A stretch of 64,000 nt of DNA. Source: Thermosulfurimonas marina (GTDB lineage Bacteria > Desulfobacterota > Thermodesulfobacteria > Thermodesulfobacteriales > Thermodesulfobacteriaceae). The DNA lies in assembly GCF_012317585.1 (NCBI RefSeq), contig NZ_CP042909.1:682001-746000 (forward strand). Direction: 5' to 3'. Below the pieces are notes generated by a model, which searched no databases, was not told where the DNA came from, and worked only from the letters and a program-made list of their open reading frames with translations. The first letter of the stretch is position 1; each line of letters opens with the position of its first letter. Below are positions 17,065 to 27,324 of the stretch, piece after piece. The position numbers were made by a program, and so were the translations under genes.

Positions 17065-17080
17065 CTTGAAAAATTAAAAC

Positions 17081-17158
17081 TGGCGGGGCTGACGGGACTT
17101 GAACCCGCGACCTCCGGCGTGACAGGCCGGCGTTCTAACCGTGCTGAACTACAGCCCC
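17081..17158 (-). tRNA. tRNA-Asp (anticodon GTC)
   Basis: GGGGCTG pairs with CAGCCCC, the discriminator is G, and CCA is encoded. The anticodon stem CCGGC/GCCGG encloses CTGTCAC with anticodon GTC. The T-arm sequence is GGTTCAAGTCC. It lies 29 bp downstream of tRNA-Val in the same direction. Confidence 0.96.
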
Positions 17159-17187
17159 GCCTCTTTTTCTAAATATAACCCAAATCC

Positions 17188-17262
17188 TGGTGGGCGGAAG
17201 AGGATTCGAACCTCTGACCCCCGGCTTGTAAGGCCGATGCTCTCCCACTGAGCTATCCGCCC
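17188..17262 (-). tRNA. tRNA-Val (anticodon TAC)
   Basis: GGGCGGA pairs with TCCGCCC, the discriminator is A, and CCA is encoded. The anticodon loop is CTTACAA with anticodon TAC. The T-arm sequence is GGTTCGAATCC. It is the first gene of a Val-Asp tRNA pair. Confidence 0.96.
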
Positions 17263-17273
17263 GCCGAGGGGCA

Positions 17274-17301
17274 AAATAACCGGTTTTCCTTTAAGTGTCA
17301 A
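17274..17301 (-). promoter_or_regulatory. sigma-70-type promoter of tRNA-Val-Asp
   Basis: On the minus strand TTGACA (17296-17301), a 16-bp spacer and TTATTT (17274-17279) lie 11 bp upstream of tRNA-Val. The TGA of the -35 box is the lon stop codon. Confidence 0.6.
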
Positions 17302-19715
17302 TGAGGCCGGATCTCTTCCGCCTCCTTCTCCTTTACCAGGGCCCAAATGTCCAGCGGAGGTACATCCCGAAAGAGCTTTTCCGGATCCTCCAGCACCAGG
17401 GCGGCTTTGAGCACCTCGTCCATGTGCTCCACGGTGAGGATCCGCAGACCCTTAAGGACCTTGGCCGGGATCTCCTTGAGGTCCTTTTCGTTTTCTTTGG
17501 GAAGGATCACCGTCTCGATGTTCCCCCGCTTGGCCGCCAGCAACTTCTCCTTAAGTCCTCCCACCGGAAGGACCCGCCCTCTCAGGGTGATCTCCCCGGT
17601 CATGGCCACCGTATTTTTGACCGGGATCTTGAGAAGGGCGGAGACGATGGCCGTGGCGATGGTGATCCCTGCACTGGGACCGTCTTTAGGGATAGCCCCC
17701 TCAGGCACATGCACATGGATGTCGATCTTCTGGTAAAAGTCCCAGGGCAGGCCCAGCTGATGAGCCCGAGAGCGCACGTAGCTCATGGCCGCCTGAACCG
17801 ACTCCTGCATCACCTCTCCGAGCTTTCCGGTAATATGGAGCTGACCCTTTCCAGGCATGATCACCGCCTCGATCTGAAGGAGGGAGCCCCCGCTTTCCGT
17901 CCAGGCCATGCCGGTAGCCATCCCCACTTCGGGTTTGCCCTCCGCCACTCCATAGCGGTAACGCGGCACCCCGAGGAACTTGGTCAGGCGCCGGATGGTC
18001 ACCGTGGTAGGCCGGAAGGCCTTGGGATCTTTGGCCACCTCCTTGGCGATCTTGCGGCAGATGGAGGCCAGCTCCCGCTCCAGATTCCGCACCCCGGCCT
18101 CCCGGGTGTAGCGCCGGATAATCTCCAGAAGGGTCTTGTCCGGAATGGGGACCTGTTCGGGTTTCAGGCCATGGGCCTCAAGTTGCCGCGGAAGGAGATA
18201 GTTCTTGGCAATCTCTAACTTTTCCTCCTCGGTATAGCCCGGAATCTCAATGATCTCCATCCGATCCAGAAGTGGAGCCGGAATGGTATGGAGGGCGTTG
18301 GCCGTGGTAATGAAAAAGACCTGCGAGAGATTGTAGCCCAGTTCCAGATAGTGGTCCTGGAAGGCATGATTCTGTTCGGGATCGAGCACCTCGAGCAGGG
18401 CCGCCGCGGGATCCCCCCGGAAATCCACCCCGATCTTGTCCACTTCATCCAGACAGAAGACCGGATTGATGGTTCCGGCCTTGCGCATACCCTGGATGAT
18501 CTTTCCGGGAAGGGCCCCGATGTAAGTCCGCCGATGCCCCCGGATCTCGGCCTCATCCCGCACCCCACCCAGGGACATGCGCACAAAGTTCCGACCCAGG
18601 GCCCGAGCCACCGAGCGGGCCAGGGAGGTCTTGCCCACACCCGGAGGCCCCACCAGACAGAGGATGGGTCCCTTGATCTTCTTGGAGAGTTTTTGGACCG
18701 CCAGGTGCTCTAGGATGCGCTGTTTGGGCTTTTCCAGGCCGAAGTGGTCCTCGTTGAGGATGCGCTCCACTTCCTCGAGATCTAACTTGTCCCTGGTCTT
18801 TTCATACCAGGGGAGGGAAAGGATCCAGTCAATATAGTTGCGGACCACCGTGGCCTCAGCACTCATGGGGGACATCATGGAGAGCTTCTTGAATTCGCGC
18901 CGGACCACGGCCGCGGCCTCCTTGGGCAGGCGCTTTTTCTTGATACGGCGCTCCAGTTCCGCGAGATCGCTGCGACCGTCCTCCCGCTCGCCCAGCTCCT
19001 TCTGGATGGCCTTCATCTGCTCGTTGAGGTAGTAGTCGCGCTGGCTCTTTTCCATCTGCTTCTTGACCCGCTCCTTGATGCGCTGCTCCACCCGGGCCAC
19101 CTCGATCTCTCCCCGCAGGTATCCATAGACCAGCTCTAGACGCTTGCGCACGCTGGTAAGCTCCAGGAGCCGCTGCTTCTGGGGGAGCTTCAGGTTCAAA
19201 ATGGTGGCCACCTGGTCGGCCAGCTTGGCCGGCTCGTGAATCTTGAGGATGTTCTGGACCAGTTCCGCGGAAAGCTTCTTGTTGATCTGGCTGTATTCCT
19301 GAAAGGCCTCGTGGGTGAGTTTCACCAGGGCCTCAAGCTCCGGGCCGGCCTCGATGACCTCGGTCTTGGGCTCCACCTCCACCACAAAAAATTCGTACTC
19401 CGGAACAAAACGCACGATGCGGCCCCGCTGTTTGCCCTCCACCAGGGCCTTGATAGTCCCGTCCGGGAGACGCAGGACCTGGACCACCTGGCCAATGGTC
19501 CCCACCCGGTAGATGTCATCCTCACCGGGCTCGTCCAGCTGGGCGTCCTTCTGGGCCGCCAGGAAGATCTCTTTTCCTGTGGAAAGGGCGTGTTCGATGG
19601 CCAGGATGCTCTTTTCCCGGCCGATAAAAAGCGGAACCAGAGAGTTAGGATAAAGGACGATGTCTCTTAAGGGCAAAAGGGGCAGTCTTAAAAGTTCCTG
19701 ACGTTCGATACTCAT
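17298..19715 (-). CDS. lon: ATP-dependent protease La
   Basis: Lon is a cytoplasmic homo-oligomeric AAA+ protease that removes damaged and regulatory proteins. The 805-residue length is typical. The order is an N-terminal LAN domain ([20 protein letters not shown]), the AAA+ module with Walker [12 protein letters not shown] and Walker [10 protein letters not shown], and the protease domain with the catalytic serine in [13 protein letters not shown] and the catalytic lysine about 40 residues on, before [13 protein letters not shown]. It follows clpX by 36 bp and closes the tig-clpP-clpX-lon cluster. Confidence 0.97.
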   Translation of the reverse strand: MSIERQELLRLPLLPLRDIVLYPNSLVPLFIGREKSILAIEHALSTGKEIFLAAQKDAQLDEPGEDDIYRVGTIGQVVQVLRLPDGTIKALVEGKQRGRIVRFVPEYEFFVVEVEPKTEVIEAGPELEALVKLTHEAFQEYSQINKKLSAELVQNILKIHEPAKLADQVATILNLKLPQKQRLLELTSVRKRLELVYGYLRGEIEVARVEQRIKERVKKQMEKSQRDYYLNEQMKAIQKELGEREDGRSDLAELERRIKKKRLPKEAAAVVRREFKKLSMMSPMSAEATVVRNYIDWILSLPWYEKTRDKLDLEEVERILNEDHFGLEKPKQRILEHLAVQKLSKKIKGPILCLVGPPGVGKTSLARSVARALGRNFVRMSLGGVRDEAEIRGHRRTYIGALPGKIIQGMRKAGTINPVFCLDEVDKIGVDFRGDPAAALLEVLDPEQNHAFQDHYLELGYNLSQVFFITTANALHTIPAPLLDRMEIIEIPGYTEEEKLEIAKNYLLPRQLEAHGLKPEQVPIPDKTLLEIIRRYTREAGVRNLERELASICRKIAKEVAKDPKAFRPTTVTIRRLTKFLGVPRYRYGVAEGKPEVGMATGMAWTESGGSLLQIEAVIMPGKGQLHITGKLGEVMQESVQAAMSYVRSRAHQLGLPWDFYQKIDIHVHVPEGAIPKDGPSAGITIATAIVSALLKIPVKNTVAMTGEITLRGRVLPVGGLKEKLLAAKRGNIETVILPKENEKDLKEIPAKVLKGLRILTVEHMDEVLKAALVLEDPEKLFRDVPPLDIWALVKEKEAEEIRPH

Positions 19716-19751
19716 AACCCTCCTTCGGCCTTCTGGCCTTCGCCATCTTTA

Positions 19752-20999
19752 TTAGGCCTCCTGGGCCCTTTTCTCATAAATTAAAATCGGCTTCTCCCGG
19801 TGCAAGATGACCTCCTCGGTGACCACACACTCCTTGACCCCCTCGAGGGTCGGAAGCTCGTACATCACCTCAAGCATAGCCTCTTCCATGATAGCCCGCA
19901 GGCCCCGGGCCCCGGTCTTGCGCCGGATGGCCTCCCGGGCCACGGCCTTAAGTGCCCCCTCGGTAAAGCGTAGGGTCACCCCGTCCATCTCAAAAAGCTT
20001 TTGATACTGTTTGACCAGGGCGTTCTTGGGCTCGGTGAGGATGCGCACCATTTCCTCTTCGGTAAGCTCGTCCAGGGTAGCCACTACCGGGACCCGCCCC
20101 ACAAATTCCGGGATCATGCCGTACTTGATCAGATCCTCCGGCTGCACCTGGGCCAGGATCTCCCCCAGGGACATATCTTTGACCCGCTTGATCTCTGCCC
20201 CGAACCCCAGGCCGCTTTTCCCCAGACGCTGCCGGATGATATCCTCGAGACCTACAAAGGCTCCCCCGCAGATAAAGAGGATGTTCGTGGTGTCCATCCG
20301 GATGTATTCCTGCTGGGGGTGCTTGCGCCCGCCTTTAGGAGGGATGTTGGCGATGGTTCCCTCTAGGATCTTCAGCAGGGCCTGCTGCACCCCCTCCCCG
20401 GAGACATCCCGGGTAATCGAAGGACTTTCGGTCTTGCGGGCGATCTTGTCGATCTCGTCGATGTACACAATACCCCGTTGAGCCAGCTCCAGATCAAAAT
20501 CTGCGGCCTGCAGGAGATTGAGGAGGATATTTTCCACGTCTTCGCCCACGTAACCGGCCTCGGTAAGGGTGGTGGCATCGGCGATGGTGAAGGGCACGTT
20601 CAGGAACTTGGCCAGAGTCTGAGCCAGAAGGGTCTTTCCGCAACCCGTGGGCCCGATAAGAAGGATATTGCTCTTCTGGAGCTCCACATCCTTCAGGGCC
20701 TCGGCTCCCTCGATCCGTTTGTAATGGTTGTGGACGGCCACGGCCAGGATCTTCTTGGCCCGCTCCTGACCCACCACATACTGGTCAAGAAAGGCCTTGA
20801 TCTCCGAAGGCTTGGGGATGCGCTTGAGCCTCTCTTCGGAGATCTCCTTTTCGTAGTCCTCGGCGATGATCTCGTTGCAGAGTTCCACACATTCGTCACA
20901 GATGTAGACCGAAGGCCCGGCAATGAGCTTGCGGACCTCTTGCTGACTCTTTCCGCAAAAGGAGCAGTGGAGTTCCATTTCTCCCGATGACCGCTTCAT
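19752..20999 (-). CDS. clpX: ATP-dependent Clp protease ATP-binding subunit ClpX
   Basis: ClpX unfolds substrates and feeds them to ClpP. The 415-residue protein has an N-terminal zinc-binding domain ([11 protein letters not shown] and CDECVELC), Walker [13 protein letters not shown], Walker [12 protein letters not shown], sensor residues near [10 protein letters not shown], and the ClpP-docking IGF-type loop region near [11 protein letters not shown]. It overlaps clpP by 4 bp. A start a few codons later (MELHCSF) is also possible. Confidence 0.97.
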   Translation of the reverse strand: MKRSSGEMELHCSFCGKSQQEVRKLIAGPSVYICDECVELCNEIIAEDYEKEISEERLKRIPKPSEIKAFLDQYVVGQERAKKILAVAVHNHYKRIEGAEALKDVELQKSNILLIGPTGCGKTLLAQTLAKFLNVPFTIADATTLTEAGYVGEDVENILLNLLQAADFDLELAQRGIVYIDEIDKIARKTESPSITRDVSGEGVQQALLKILEGTIANIPPKGGRKHPQQEYIRMDTTNILFICGGAFVGLEDIIRQRLGKSGLGFGAEIKRVKDMSLGEILAQVQPEDLIKYGMIPEFVGRVPVVATLDELTEEEMVRILTEPKNALVKQYQKLFEMDGVTLRFTEGALKAVAREAIRRKTGARGLRAIMEEAMLEVMYELPTLEGVKECVVTEEVILHREKPILIYEKRAQEA

Positions 21000-21610
21000 G
21001 CCTTCTCCTTTTCCTCCTTCTTCTGAGCCTCACGCGGCTCGATGATCTTATCTATGATACCATATTTCTGCGCCTCTTCACCGGACATATAAAAGTCCCT
21101 TTCCGTGTCCTGACGAATGCGCTCTACCGGCTGTCCGGTGTGCCGGGCCAAAATATTATTTAGAATCTCGCGCAACCTCAGGATCTCCCGGGCCTGGATG
21201 TCCACATCCGTGGCCTGACCCTGAAAGGCCCCTATGGGTTGGTGAAGCATGATGCGGGAGTGAGGAAGGGCATACCGCTTGCCCTTGGCCCCTGCGGCCA
21301 GGAGCACCGCGGCCATGCTTGCGGCCTGCCCCATACAGATGGTGCAGATATCCGGCTTTACGTATTGCATGGTGTCATAGATGGCCAGTCCCGCAGTCAC
21401 CAACCCTCCGGGAGAGTTTATGTAGAGCATAATGTCCCGTTCCGGATCTTCGGCCTCCAGGAAAAGGAGCTGGGCGATCACCAGGTTGGCCAGATGGTCA
21501 TCAATGGGACCTCCGATGAAGACGATGCGCTCCTTAAGCAGCCGAGAATAAATGTCGTAGGCCCGCTCTCCACGGCCGGTCTGTTCGATAACGATAGGGA
21601 TAAGGGGCAT
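20996..21610 (-). CDS. clpP: ATP-dependent Clp protease proteolytic subunit
   Basis: ClpP forms the two-ring serine protease chamber capped by ClpX. The 204-residue protein has the catalytic Ser in [14 protein letters not shown], the His in [11 protein letters not shown] and the Asp in [15 protein letters not shown]. It begins [27 protein letters not shown]-like sequence with the usual short processed N-terminus. It lies 3 bp after tig and overlaps clpX by 4 bp. Confidence 0.97.
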   Translation of the reverse strand: MPLIPIVIEQTGRGERAYDIYSRLLKERIVFIGGPIDDHLANLVIAQLLFLEAEDPERDIMLYINSPGGLVTAGLAIYDTMQYVKPDICTICMGQAASMAAVLLAAGAKGKRYALPHSRIMLHQPIGAFQGQATDVDIQAREILRLREILNNILARHTGQPVERIRQDTERDFYMSGEEAQKYGIIDKIIEPREAQKKEEKEKA

Positions 21611-21613
21611 GCG

Positions 21614-22924
21614 CTATTCCTCCTCTTTCTTTTCGGACTCCGCAGTTCCGTTTTTGATTCGGGCCTGGGAGACCAAGAATTCTAGGGTCTTTTCCGCAAG
21701 CAGTTTGGGGACCATGTAGGTCATGATGACCCGGAGGGCCTCCTCCGGACGCCCTCCAGAGGCCCGGGCCATCTCCCGGGCCTTTTCTTCAAGCTCTTCC
21801 TGGCTTACGGTTATGCCCTCCTGCTCGGCAATCTTTTCCAGGACAAACTCCTCCCGGGCCTGCCTTTCGGCCACCGGCCGCAGGCGTTGCTTGAGCCGCT
21901 CCACGGAAATACCCGCACTCTCGAAAGTATGCCCTCTCTGCTGAAGGTCCTGCTCAATCCCCTCAAGCATCTGGGCGATCTTGAATTCCACATACCGCTC
22001 CGGCACAGGAAAATCTACCTTCTCCAGGATCTTCGAAAGGAGGTCTTCGCGGAGCTTTTCTTCGGCCTTGCGCCGACGCTCTTCTTCCAGCCGCGCCCGG
22101 ACCCTCTGCCGAAGATGTTCCGCAGACTCAAAGCCCAGTTTCATCTTCTTCACAAATTCGTCGTCTAGGGGGGCCAGTTCCCGGACATAAATCTCCCGCA
22201 GGGTCACCTGGTAGCGGATCTTTTTCCCGGCCAAAAGTTCATTAAGGGCATCCTCGGGATACTCCACCTCCACCTCGATCTCCTCGCCGGCTTTGTGCCC
22301 CAGAAGGGCCTCCTCCACCCGCTCGTCAAACTCCCCGGTGCCCACATCCACATAAAGGGCCTCGGCCTCATGCCCGGGCACCGGCCGATCCCCCTCAAAG
22401 GCCTTAAAAGCGATAATGGCCACGTCTCTTTCCTGAAGTTCGTGATCCTCCGGGGCCTTTTTCACCTCGGCAAAGGTATAGCGCAGGGCCTCCAGATATT
22501 CCTCCACCTCTTCCTCCGAGACCTCCTCCGAGGGCTTTTCCACCTCAAGCCCCACATAGGCCTCCCGGGGAAGTTCAAACTCCGGACGGATCTCCACCCG
22601 GGCTGAGTAGGTGAAGGCCTGGTCTTCCCGGAGTTCCCCGTAATCTTCCACCGTGGGACGCAGGATGGGTTCCAGACCGCTTTCCCGGATGGCCTCCGGA
22701 AGGCTCTCCCTCACGATAAGCTCAATGGCCTCCTCTTCCACGTGTTCTTTAAAGAGCCTCCGGAGGACACTCTTGGGAACTCGCCCCTTGCGAAAACCTT
22801 TGAGATCTACCCGGTGAGAGAGTTTTTGACAGGTGCGGTCGATAGCCCGGGCTACGGCCTCCGGCGGGATCTCCACCTGCAGGCGCTTTTCTACCCTAGA
22901 AATATCCTCCACATTGACCTTCAT
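21614..22924 (-). CDS. tig: trigger factor, ribosome-bound chaperone and PPIase
   Basis: Trigger factor meets nascent chains at the ribosome exit tunnel. The 436-residue protein has the ribosome-docking signature FRKGRVPKSVLRRLF near residue 45, a FKBP-like PPIase domain (ERDVAIIAFKAFEGDRPV) and a long helical, charge-rich chaperone domain. Its C-terminal tail is acidic/basic (AESEKKEEE). It is the first gene of the tig-clpP-clpX-lon run, a widely conserved order. Confidence 0.95.
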   Translation of the reverse strand: MKVNVEDISRVEKRLQVEIPPEAVARAIDRTCQKLSHRVDLKGFRKGRVPKSVLRRLFKEHVEEEAIELIVRESLPEAIRESGLEPILRPTVEDYGELREDQAFTYSARVEIRPEFELPREAYVGLEVEKPSEEVSEEEVEEYLEALRYTFAEVKKAPEDHELQERDVAIIAFKAFEGDRPVPGHEAEALYVDVGTGEFDERVEEALLGHKAGEEIEVEVEYPEDALNELLAGKKIRYQVTLREIYVRELAPLDDEFVKKMKLGFESAEHLRQRVRARLEEERRRKAEEKLREDLLSKILEKVDFPVPERYVEFKIAQMLEGIEQDLQQRGHTFESAGISVERLKQRLRPVAERQAREEFVLEKIAEQEGITVSQEELEEKAREMARASGGRPEEALRVIMTYMVPKLLAEKTLEFLVSQARIKNGTAESEKKEEE

Positions 22925-22988
22925 AATTCGCCTCTCCTTAAAGATTTTTCGGCTTTAAGCTAACGGGAAAAACGATAAGAGACAAGGC

Positions 22989-23333
22989 CTACCGGAAATA
23001 GGCCTCGGGAGTGCTGGCGAGAGCCACCTGAGAAAGAAAGAGCTGAAGGTGCTGGCGGACCTGAAAGGGGACATCCTGGAATTTAAGCCCGGCCTCGTAA
23101 CCCTGAGGGGTCTTTTTGACCCAACGCACCTCCGCCCCAAGTTTAATGGGGGGTTTGGCCTGGATGCAGAACTTGATCACGTCTCCGGGCTTGAGACGCC
23201 CGAGATCCCCGCGAATGCGGGCCCCCTCCGCGCTAAGATCCAGGACCTCCACCCGACACATTAAGGCCCCGTTGGCCAGACTGCCGTCCACATGGACAAG
23301 GTATCGATTGTACCAGCGTTTTTCTTCACCCAT
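22989..23333 (-). CDS. PilZ-domain protein (putative cyclic-di-GMP receptor)
   Basis: The 114-residue single-domain protein has the PilZ c-di-GMP motifs: RWYNR near the N-terminus (RxxxR) and DLSAEGARI (DxSxxG). It is soluble, with no output domain, so it would act by binding a partner. The upstream gene overlaps it by 8 bp. The window also encodes a GGDEF-EAL protein and an HD-GYP protein, so c-di-GMP signalling is present. Confidence 0.85.
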   Translation of the reverse strand: MGEEKRWYNRYLVHVDGSLANGALMCRVEVLDLSAEGARIRGDLGRLKPGDVIKFCIQAKPPIKLGAEVRWVKKTPQGYEAGLKFQDVPFQVRQHLQLFLSQVALASTPEAYFR

Positions 23334-24093
23334 GTCCTAATACCGCCTGTTTTAACACTATAATGATCTTCTTAAAATTGGCAACCCTCTGCAAGAGTTG
23401 CTGTAGCAGGCGCTCCTGCTGGGCCAGGTTCTTCTCCATTTCTTCCAGGAGATGACGGTTGGGCTCTCCGCGGGCCCCTCCGGGAAAACGGGACGCAAGG
23501 GCCCACACGTAAAGGACCAGGGGCAGGGCCTGGCTGTAAGGGATAAGGATGACCCGATTTTCCAGAAAACTCCGGGAAAGGATGCGACAGGCCTCGGGAT
23601 AGACCCCGTCGGGTACCGCCGCCAGGGCCACCCCGGCGGCCCGAGAATCCTTGAGATATTTGGTAAGCTCCCGGGCCCGGGAAAGAAGCCTTCCCGAAAG
23701 ACCCCTGGAGTCGGTCCCGGGCTCCACAAACTTGCTGTCCAGGGGAATAAGGGAGCCGTCCGGAAGGCGTAAGGCAAATTCCACCCGGCCCTCCCCCATC
23801 TCCACTCCCCGGGCCAGGATCTCCGGAGGAAGATCGGCCAGGACCTCCTCCAGGAGATTTTCTCCCCCCTTTCCCGAACGGCGGCCGGAAAGCACTGCCG
23901 CCATGCGGGAGACTTCCTCGGCTACGGCCTCCAGGCGGGCCTCTACCGGAGAAAGCGCTTCACTGCGCCACCGGATCTCCCGCAGGGAATCCTCAGCACT
24001 TTTAAACTTCTCCGAAAGACGCGAAAGCTCACGAAAAAGAAAAATTTGAGTCAACAAAAGAAGAAAAATACCTATAAATAGGAGATAAATCAT
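23326..24093 (-). CDS. short RmuC-family protein
   Basis: The 255-residue protein has one N-terminal membrane segment (MIYLLFIGIFLLLLTQIFLF), a coiled coil, and the RmuC core with GKGGENLLEEVLADLPPEIL and the nuclease-like motif LPDGSLIPLDSKF. E. coli RmuC is about 475 residues, so this is a reduced version with a shorter coiled coil and no long C-terminal tail. RmuC limits DNA rearrangements, but its biochemistry is not settled. It overlaps valS by 4 bp and PilZ by 8 bp. Confidence 0.75.
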   Translation of the reverse strand: MIYLLFIGIFLLLLTQIFLFRELSRLSEKFKSAEDSLREIRWRSEALSPVEARLEAVAEEVSRMAAVLSGRRSGKGGENLLEEVLADLPPEILARGVEMGEGRVEFALRLPDGSLIPLDSKFVEPGTDSRGLSGRLLSRARELTKYLKDSRAAGVALAAVPDGVYPEACRILSRSFLENRVILIPYSQALPLVLYVWALASRFPGGARGEPNRHLLEEMEKNLAQQERLLQQLLQRVANFKKIIIVLKQAVLGHG

Positions 24094-26729
24094 TCCTTTA
24101 AGGCTTGATGCAGGACTTCCAGATTGGTCAAGAGCCGCCGGTAGCGTTCCTCAAGTTCCCGGGCCCGTTCCTTTTCCTTTTCCACCACTTCCTCCGGGGC
24201 CTTTTCCACAAAGGCGGGGTTCTCAAGCCGGGCCTTCACCCGCTGCCATTCCTTTTCCACCTTGGCTTTTTCTTTTTCCAGCCGGGCTATTTCCTGGCGA
24301 AAATCCACCAGTCCGGAAAGGGGGACGAAGATCTCCGCCCGGGAAAGGACGGCCGAGGCCGCAGCCTCCGGACGCCCCGAAGCCCTCACCGCAAATTCCC
24401 CCACCCGAGCCAGCATGCGGATGAGGGCAGCCTCCCTTTCGAAGAAGGCCCTGGTCTCGGGATCTTCGCTTACGATCACCGCGGGAATCTCCTGGGTGGG
24501 ATGCAGACGATAGTCGGCCCGGATGTTTCGCAGAGCTACCACCGCTTCCATGAGAAGGCCCATTTCCTCTTCCGCGGCCCCATCCCGCGGAAAATCCTCG
24601 GGGCGGGGATAAGGAGCCACCATGATACTTTCGCCTTCGTGGGGGAGGTTCTGCCAGAGTTCCTCAGTCACAAAAGGCATAAAGGGGTGGAGGAGGCGCA
24701 AAGAGGCCTCAAGCACCCGGTGGAGCACCCGCTGGGTAAGGCCTCTCTGACCCTGCTGGCGCAGATAGAGTTTGGAGGCCTCTACATACCAGTCACAGAA
24801 CTCGTGCCAGAAGAAGTGGTAGAGGGCCAGGGCCGCCTGATCGAATTCATAGGCCTCCAGGCGATCCCTCACCCGCTCTACGGTGGCCGCAAGCCGGGAA
24901 AGGATCCAGCGGGAAGGCAGCGGCAGGGCCTCTTGCGGGATCTCTCCCGGCTCAAAGTCCTCCAGATTGAGGAGCACGAAGCGGGCGGCGTTCCAGATCT
25001 TATTCACGAAGTGGCGGTAGCCCTCGATCCGGGACTCGGAAAGCTTGATATCCCGACCCTGGGCGGCCAGGGCCGCCAGCGTAAAACGCAGGGCGTCGGC
25101 CCCGTACTTTTCGATCATATCCACCGGATCGATCACGTTGCCCCGGCTCTTGCTCATCTTCTGGCCCTTCTCGTCCCGCACCAGGGCGTGGATATAGACC
25201 GTGCGGAAGGGCACCGCCCCCATGAAATGGAGCCCCATCATGATCATCCGGGCCACCCAGAAAAAGAGGATATCAAAGCTGGTGACCAGAACCGAAGTAG
25301 GGTAAAAGGTCCGGAGATCCTCGGTTTTTTCCGGCCATCCCAGGGTAGAAAAGGGCCAGAGGGCCGAAGAAAACCAGGTATCCAGCACATCCTCTTCCTG
25401 GAGGATCTTTTCCGAGCCGCACTCCGGACAGCGCTCCAGGTCCTCCCGGGAGACCGAGGTCTTACCACAGTGCTCGCAGGTCCAGGCTGGGATACGGTGT
25501 CCCCACCAGATCTGCCGGGAGATACACCAGTCACGAATGCGGTACATCCAGTCGAAGTAAAGGTTGTTCCAGTTCTCCGGGACCAGACGAATAAATCCGT
25601 AATCCACCGCGGCGATGGCCGGCTGGGCCAGGGGCTTCATCCGCACGAACCACTGTTTGGAGACCAGGGGTTCTACCACGCAGTCGCAGCGGTAGCAGTG
25701 TCCCAGCATGACCTCGTAGTCCTCGGTCTTGACCAGAAATCCCTGAGCCTCAAGGTCCGCAAGGACCCGGCGTCGGGCCTCAAAACGGTCCAGCCCCGCG
25801 TAGGGGCCGGCTTCAGGGGTCATCCGGCCGTTTTCGTCCATGATCTTTACCAGGGGCAGGCCGTGACGCTGGGCCATCTCAAAGTCCGCAAAGTCATGGG
25901 CCGGGGTGACCTTGACCGCCCCGGTCCCGAATTCCGGATCCACCGCCGGGTCGGCCACCACCGGAATCTCTCTTCCGAGAAGGGGAAGGCGCAGGGTCTT
26001 CCCCACGAAGGCCCGATAACGCTCGTCTTCGGGATGGACGGCCACCGCAGTGTCGCCCAACATGGTCTCGGGCCGGGTAGTGGCCACCACGATCTCTCCG
26101 GAGCCCTCACTCAGGGGATAGCGGATGTACCAGAGGTGTCCGGGGGTGGGGCGGTGTTCCACCTCTATGTCCGCCAGCGCCGTATGACACCGGGGGCACC
26201 AGTTGATGATGTAGTCTCCCCGGTAGATGAGGCCCTCTTCCCAAAGGCGCACGAAGACCTCCCGCACCGCCCGGGAAAGACCCTCGTCCATGGTAAAGCG
26301 CAGGCGGGACCAGTCGCAGGAGGCCCCGAGGCGTTTCAACTGCTCAATAATGCGGTTCCCGAAACGTTCCTTCCACTGCCAGACCCGTTCCAGAAATTTC
26401 TCCCTACCGAGATCGTGCCGGGTCTTGCCCTCCTTGGCCAGTTCCCGCTCTACCACGTTCTGGGTAGCGATCCCGGCATGGTCCGTTCCCGGAACCCACA
26501 GGGTATCATAGCCGTCCATGCGCTTGTAACGCACGAGGATGTCCTGGATGGTGTTATTCAGGGCATGCCCGATATGGAGGCTCCCGGTGACGTTGGGAGG
26601 AGGAATAACCACAGAAAATTTGGGCTTTTTCGGGTCAAGAGAAGGTCTAAAGTATCCTCTTTCCTCCCAGAAACGGTACCATTTGTCTTCCGCTTTCCGG
26701 AAGTCATAACTCTTTGGGAGTTCTTTCAC
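24090..26729 (-). CDS. valS: valyl-tRNA synthetase
   Basis: The class I synthetase charges tRNA-Val; a tRNA-Val gene lies in the same window. The 879-residue protein has the HIGH box in PPPNVTGSLHIGHALNNTI, the KMSKS box in KMSKSRGNVIDPVDM, an editing domain between them (VVATTRPETMLGDTAVAVHP), a zinc pair region with CEHCGK and CPECGS, and a C-terminal coiled coil. The length is normal for bacteria. Confidence 0.97.
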   Translation of the reverse strand: MKELPKSYDFRKAEDKWYRFWEERGYFRPSLDPKKPKFSVVIPPPNVTGSLHIGHALNNTIQDILVRYKRMDGYDTLWVPGTDHAGIATQNVVERELAKEGKTRHDLGREKFLERVWQWKERFGNRIIEQLKRLGASCDWSRLRFTMDEGLSRAVREVFVRLWEEGLIYRGDYIINWCPRCHTALADIEVEHRPTPGHLWYIRYPLSEGSGEIVVATTRPETMLGDTAVAVHPEDERYRAFVGKTLRLPLLGREIPVVADPAVDPEFGTGAVKVTPAHDFADFEMAQRHGLPLVKIMDENGRMTPEAGPYAGLDRFEARRRVLADLEAQGFLVKTEDYEVMLGHCYRCDCVVEPLVSKQWFVRMKPLAQPAIAAVDYGFIRLVPENWNNLYFDWMYRIRDWCISRQIWWGHRIPAWTCEHCGKTSVSREDLERCPECGSEKILQEEDVLDTWFSSALWPFSTLGWPEKTEDLRTFYPTSVLVTSFDILFFWVARMIMMGLHFMGAVPFRTVYIHALVRDEKGQKMSKSRGNVIDPVDMIEKYGADALRFTLAALAAQGRDIKLSESRIEGYRHFVNKIWNAARFVLLNLEDFEPGEIPQEALPLPSRWILSRLAATVERVRDRLEAYEFDQAALALYHFFWHEFCDWYVEASKLYLRQQGQRGLTQRVLHRVLEASLRLLHPFMPFVTEELWQNLPHEGESIMVAPYPRPEDFPRDGAAEEEMGLLMEAVVALRNIRADYRLHPTQEIPAVIVSEDPETRAFFEREAALIRMLARVGEFAVRASGRPEAAASAVLSRAEIFVPLSGLVDFRQEIARLEKEKAKVEKEWQRVKARLENPAFVEKAPEEVVEKEKERARELEERYRRLLTNLEVLHQALKE

Positions 26730-26808
26730 GGTACCCTCCGGATTCCATTTGGGGATCTTTCTTGGTTAACAGTTTTCTTTAAGCCAAAAGCAGGGTAAAA
26801 GCAAGCAC

Positions 26809-27324
26809 ATGCGGACCTTGATTCTGGGGGGTGCGGCCTCGGGAAAGAGTCGGCTGGCCCTGGAGCTGGCCCGCAAGGGGCCTCCTCCGCGGGTCTTCGT
26901 GGCCACGGCCGAGCCCTTGGATGCGGAGATGGCCGAAAAGATCGCCCGCCATCGTAAAGAACGGGGCCCGGACTTTGAGACCCTGGAGGTGCCTCTTGCG
27001 CTGGCCGAGACCCTCGAGGGGTTTTCCGAAGGTACCGTGGTGGTGGACTGCCTCACGGTCTGGCTGGGGAATCTCTTTCATTACCGGAGGGATCCGGAGG
27101 CCGAAATCCGCCGTCTCCTTTCCGCGGTAGAGAAGTTTCCCGGAAGGCTCATTCTGGTCTCCAACGAGGTGGGTCTCAGTCCAGTGGCCCCGGACCCCGC
27201 CCTCCGGCGCTTTGTAAACCTCCTGGGAAGGCTCAATCAGGAGCTTGCCAGCCGGGTTGAAGAAGTGAGGCTGGTGGTGGCGGGGCGGAGCCTATCTCTG
27301 AAACCCGGTCCAGATAAATATTGA
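26809..27324 (+). CDS. cobU: adenosylcobinamide kinase / adenosylcobinamide-phosphate guanylyltransferase
   Basis: This enzyme activates cobinamide phosphate with GTP during assembly of the cobalamin nucleotide loop. The 171-residue protein has the P-loop LGGAASGKSRLALEL, the guanylylated-His region KIARHRKERGPDFETLE, VVVDCLTVWLGNL and LVSNEVGLSPVAPDP. It stands alone among non-cobalamin genes and runs divergently from valS. Its last 92 bp overlap the convergent gene at 27233-27979. Confidence 0.92.
   Translation: MRTLILGGAASGKSRLALELARKGPPPRVFVATAEPLDAEMAEKIARHRKERGPDFETLEVPLALAETLEGFSEGTVVVDCLTVWLGNLFHYRRDPEAEIRRLLSAVEKFPGRLILVSNEVGLSPVAPDPALRRFVNLLGRLNQELASRVEEVRLVVAGRSLSLKPGPDKY

Noticed and set aside
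17298-18218. Long plus-strand open frames opposite lon and clpX
   Set aside because: They are antisense shadows of conserved proteases with normal length and motifs.
24105-26798. An open plus-strand frame of 897 codons opposite valS
   Set aside because: It is fully antisense to a clear valyl-tRNA synthetase, has repeated His/Gly/Leu-rich sequence typical of reverse-complement GC-rich coding DNA, and no family motif.
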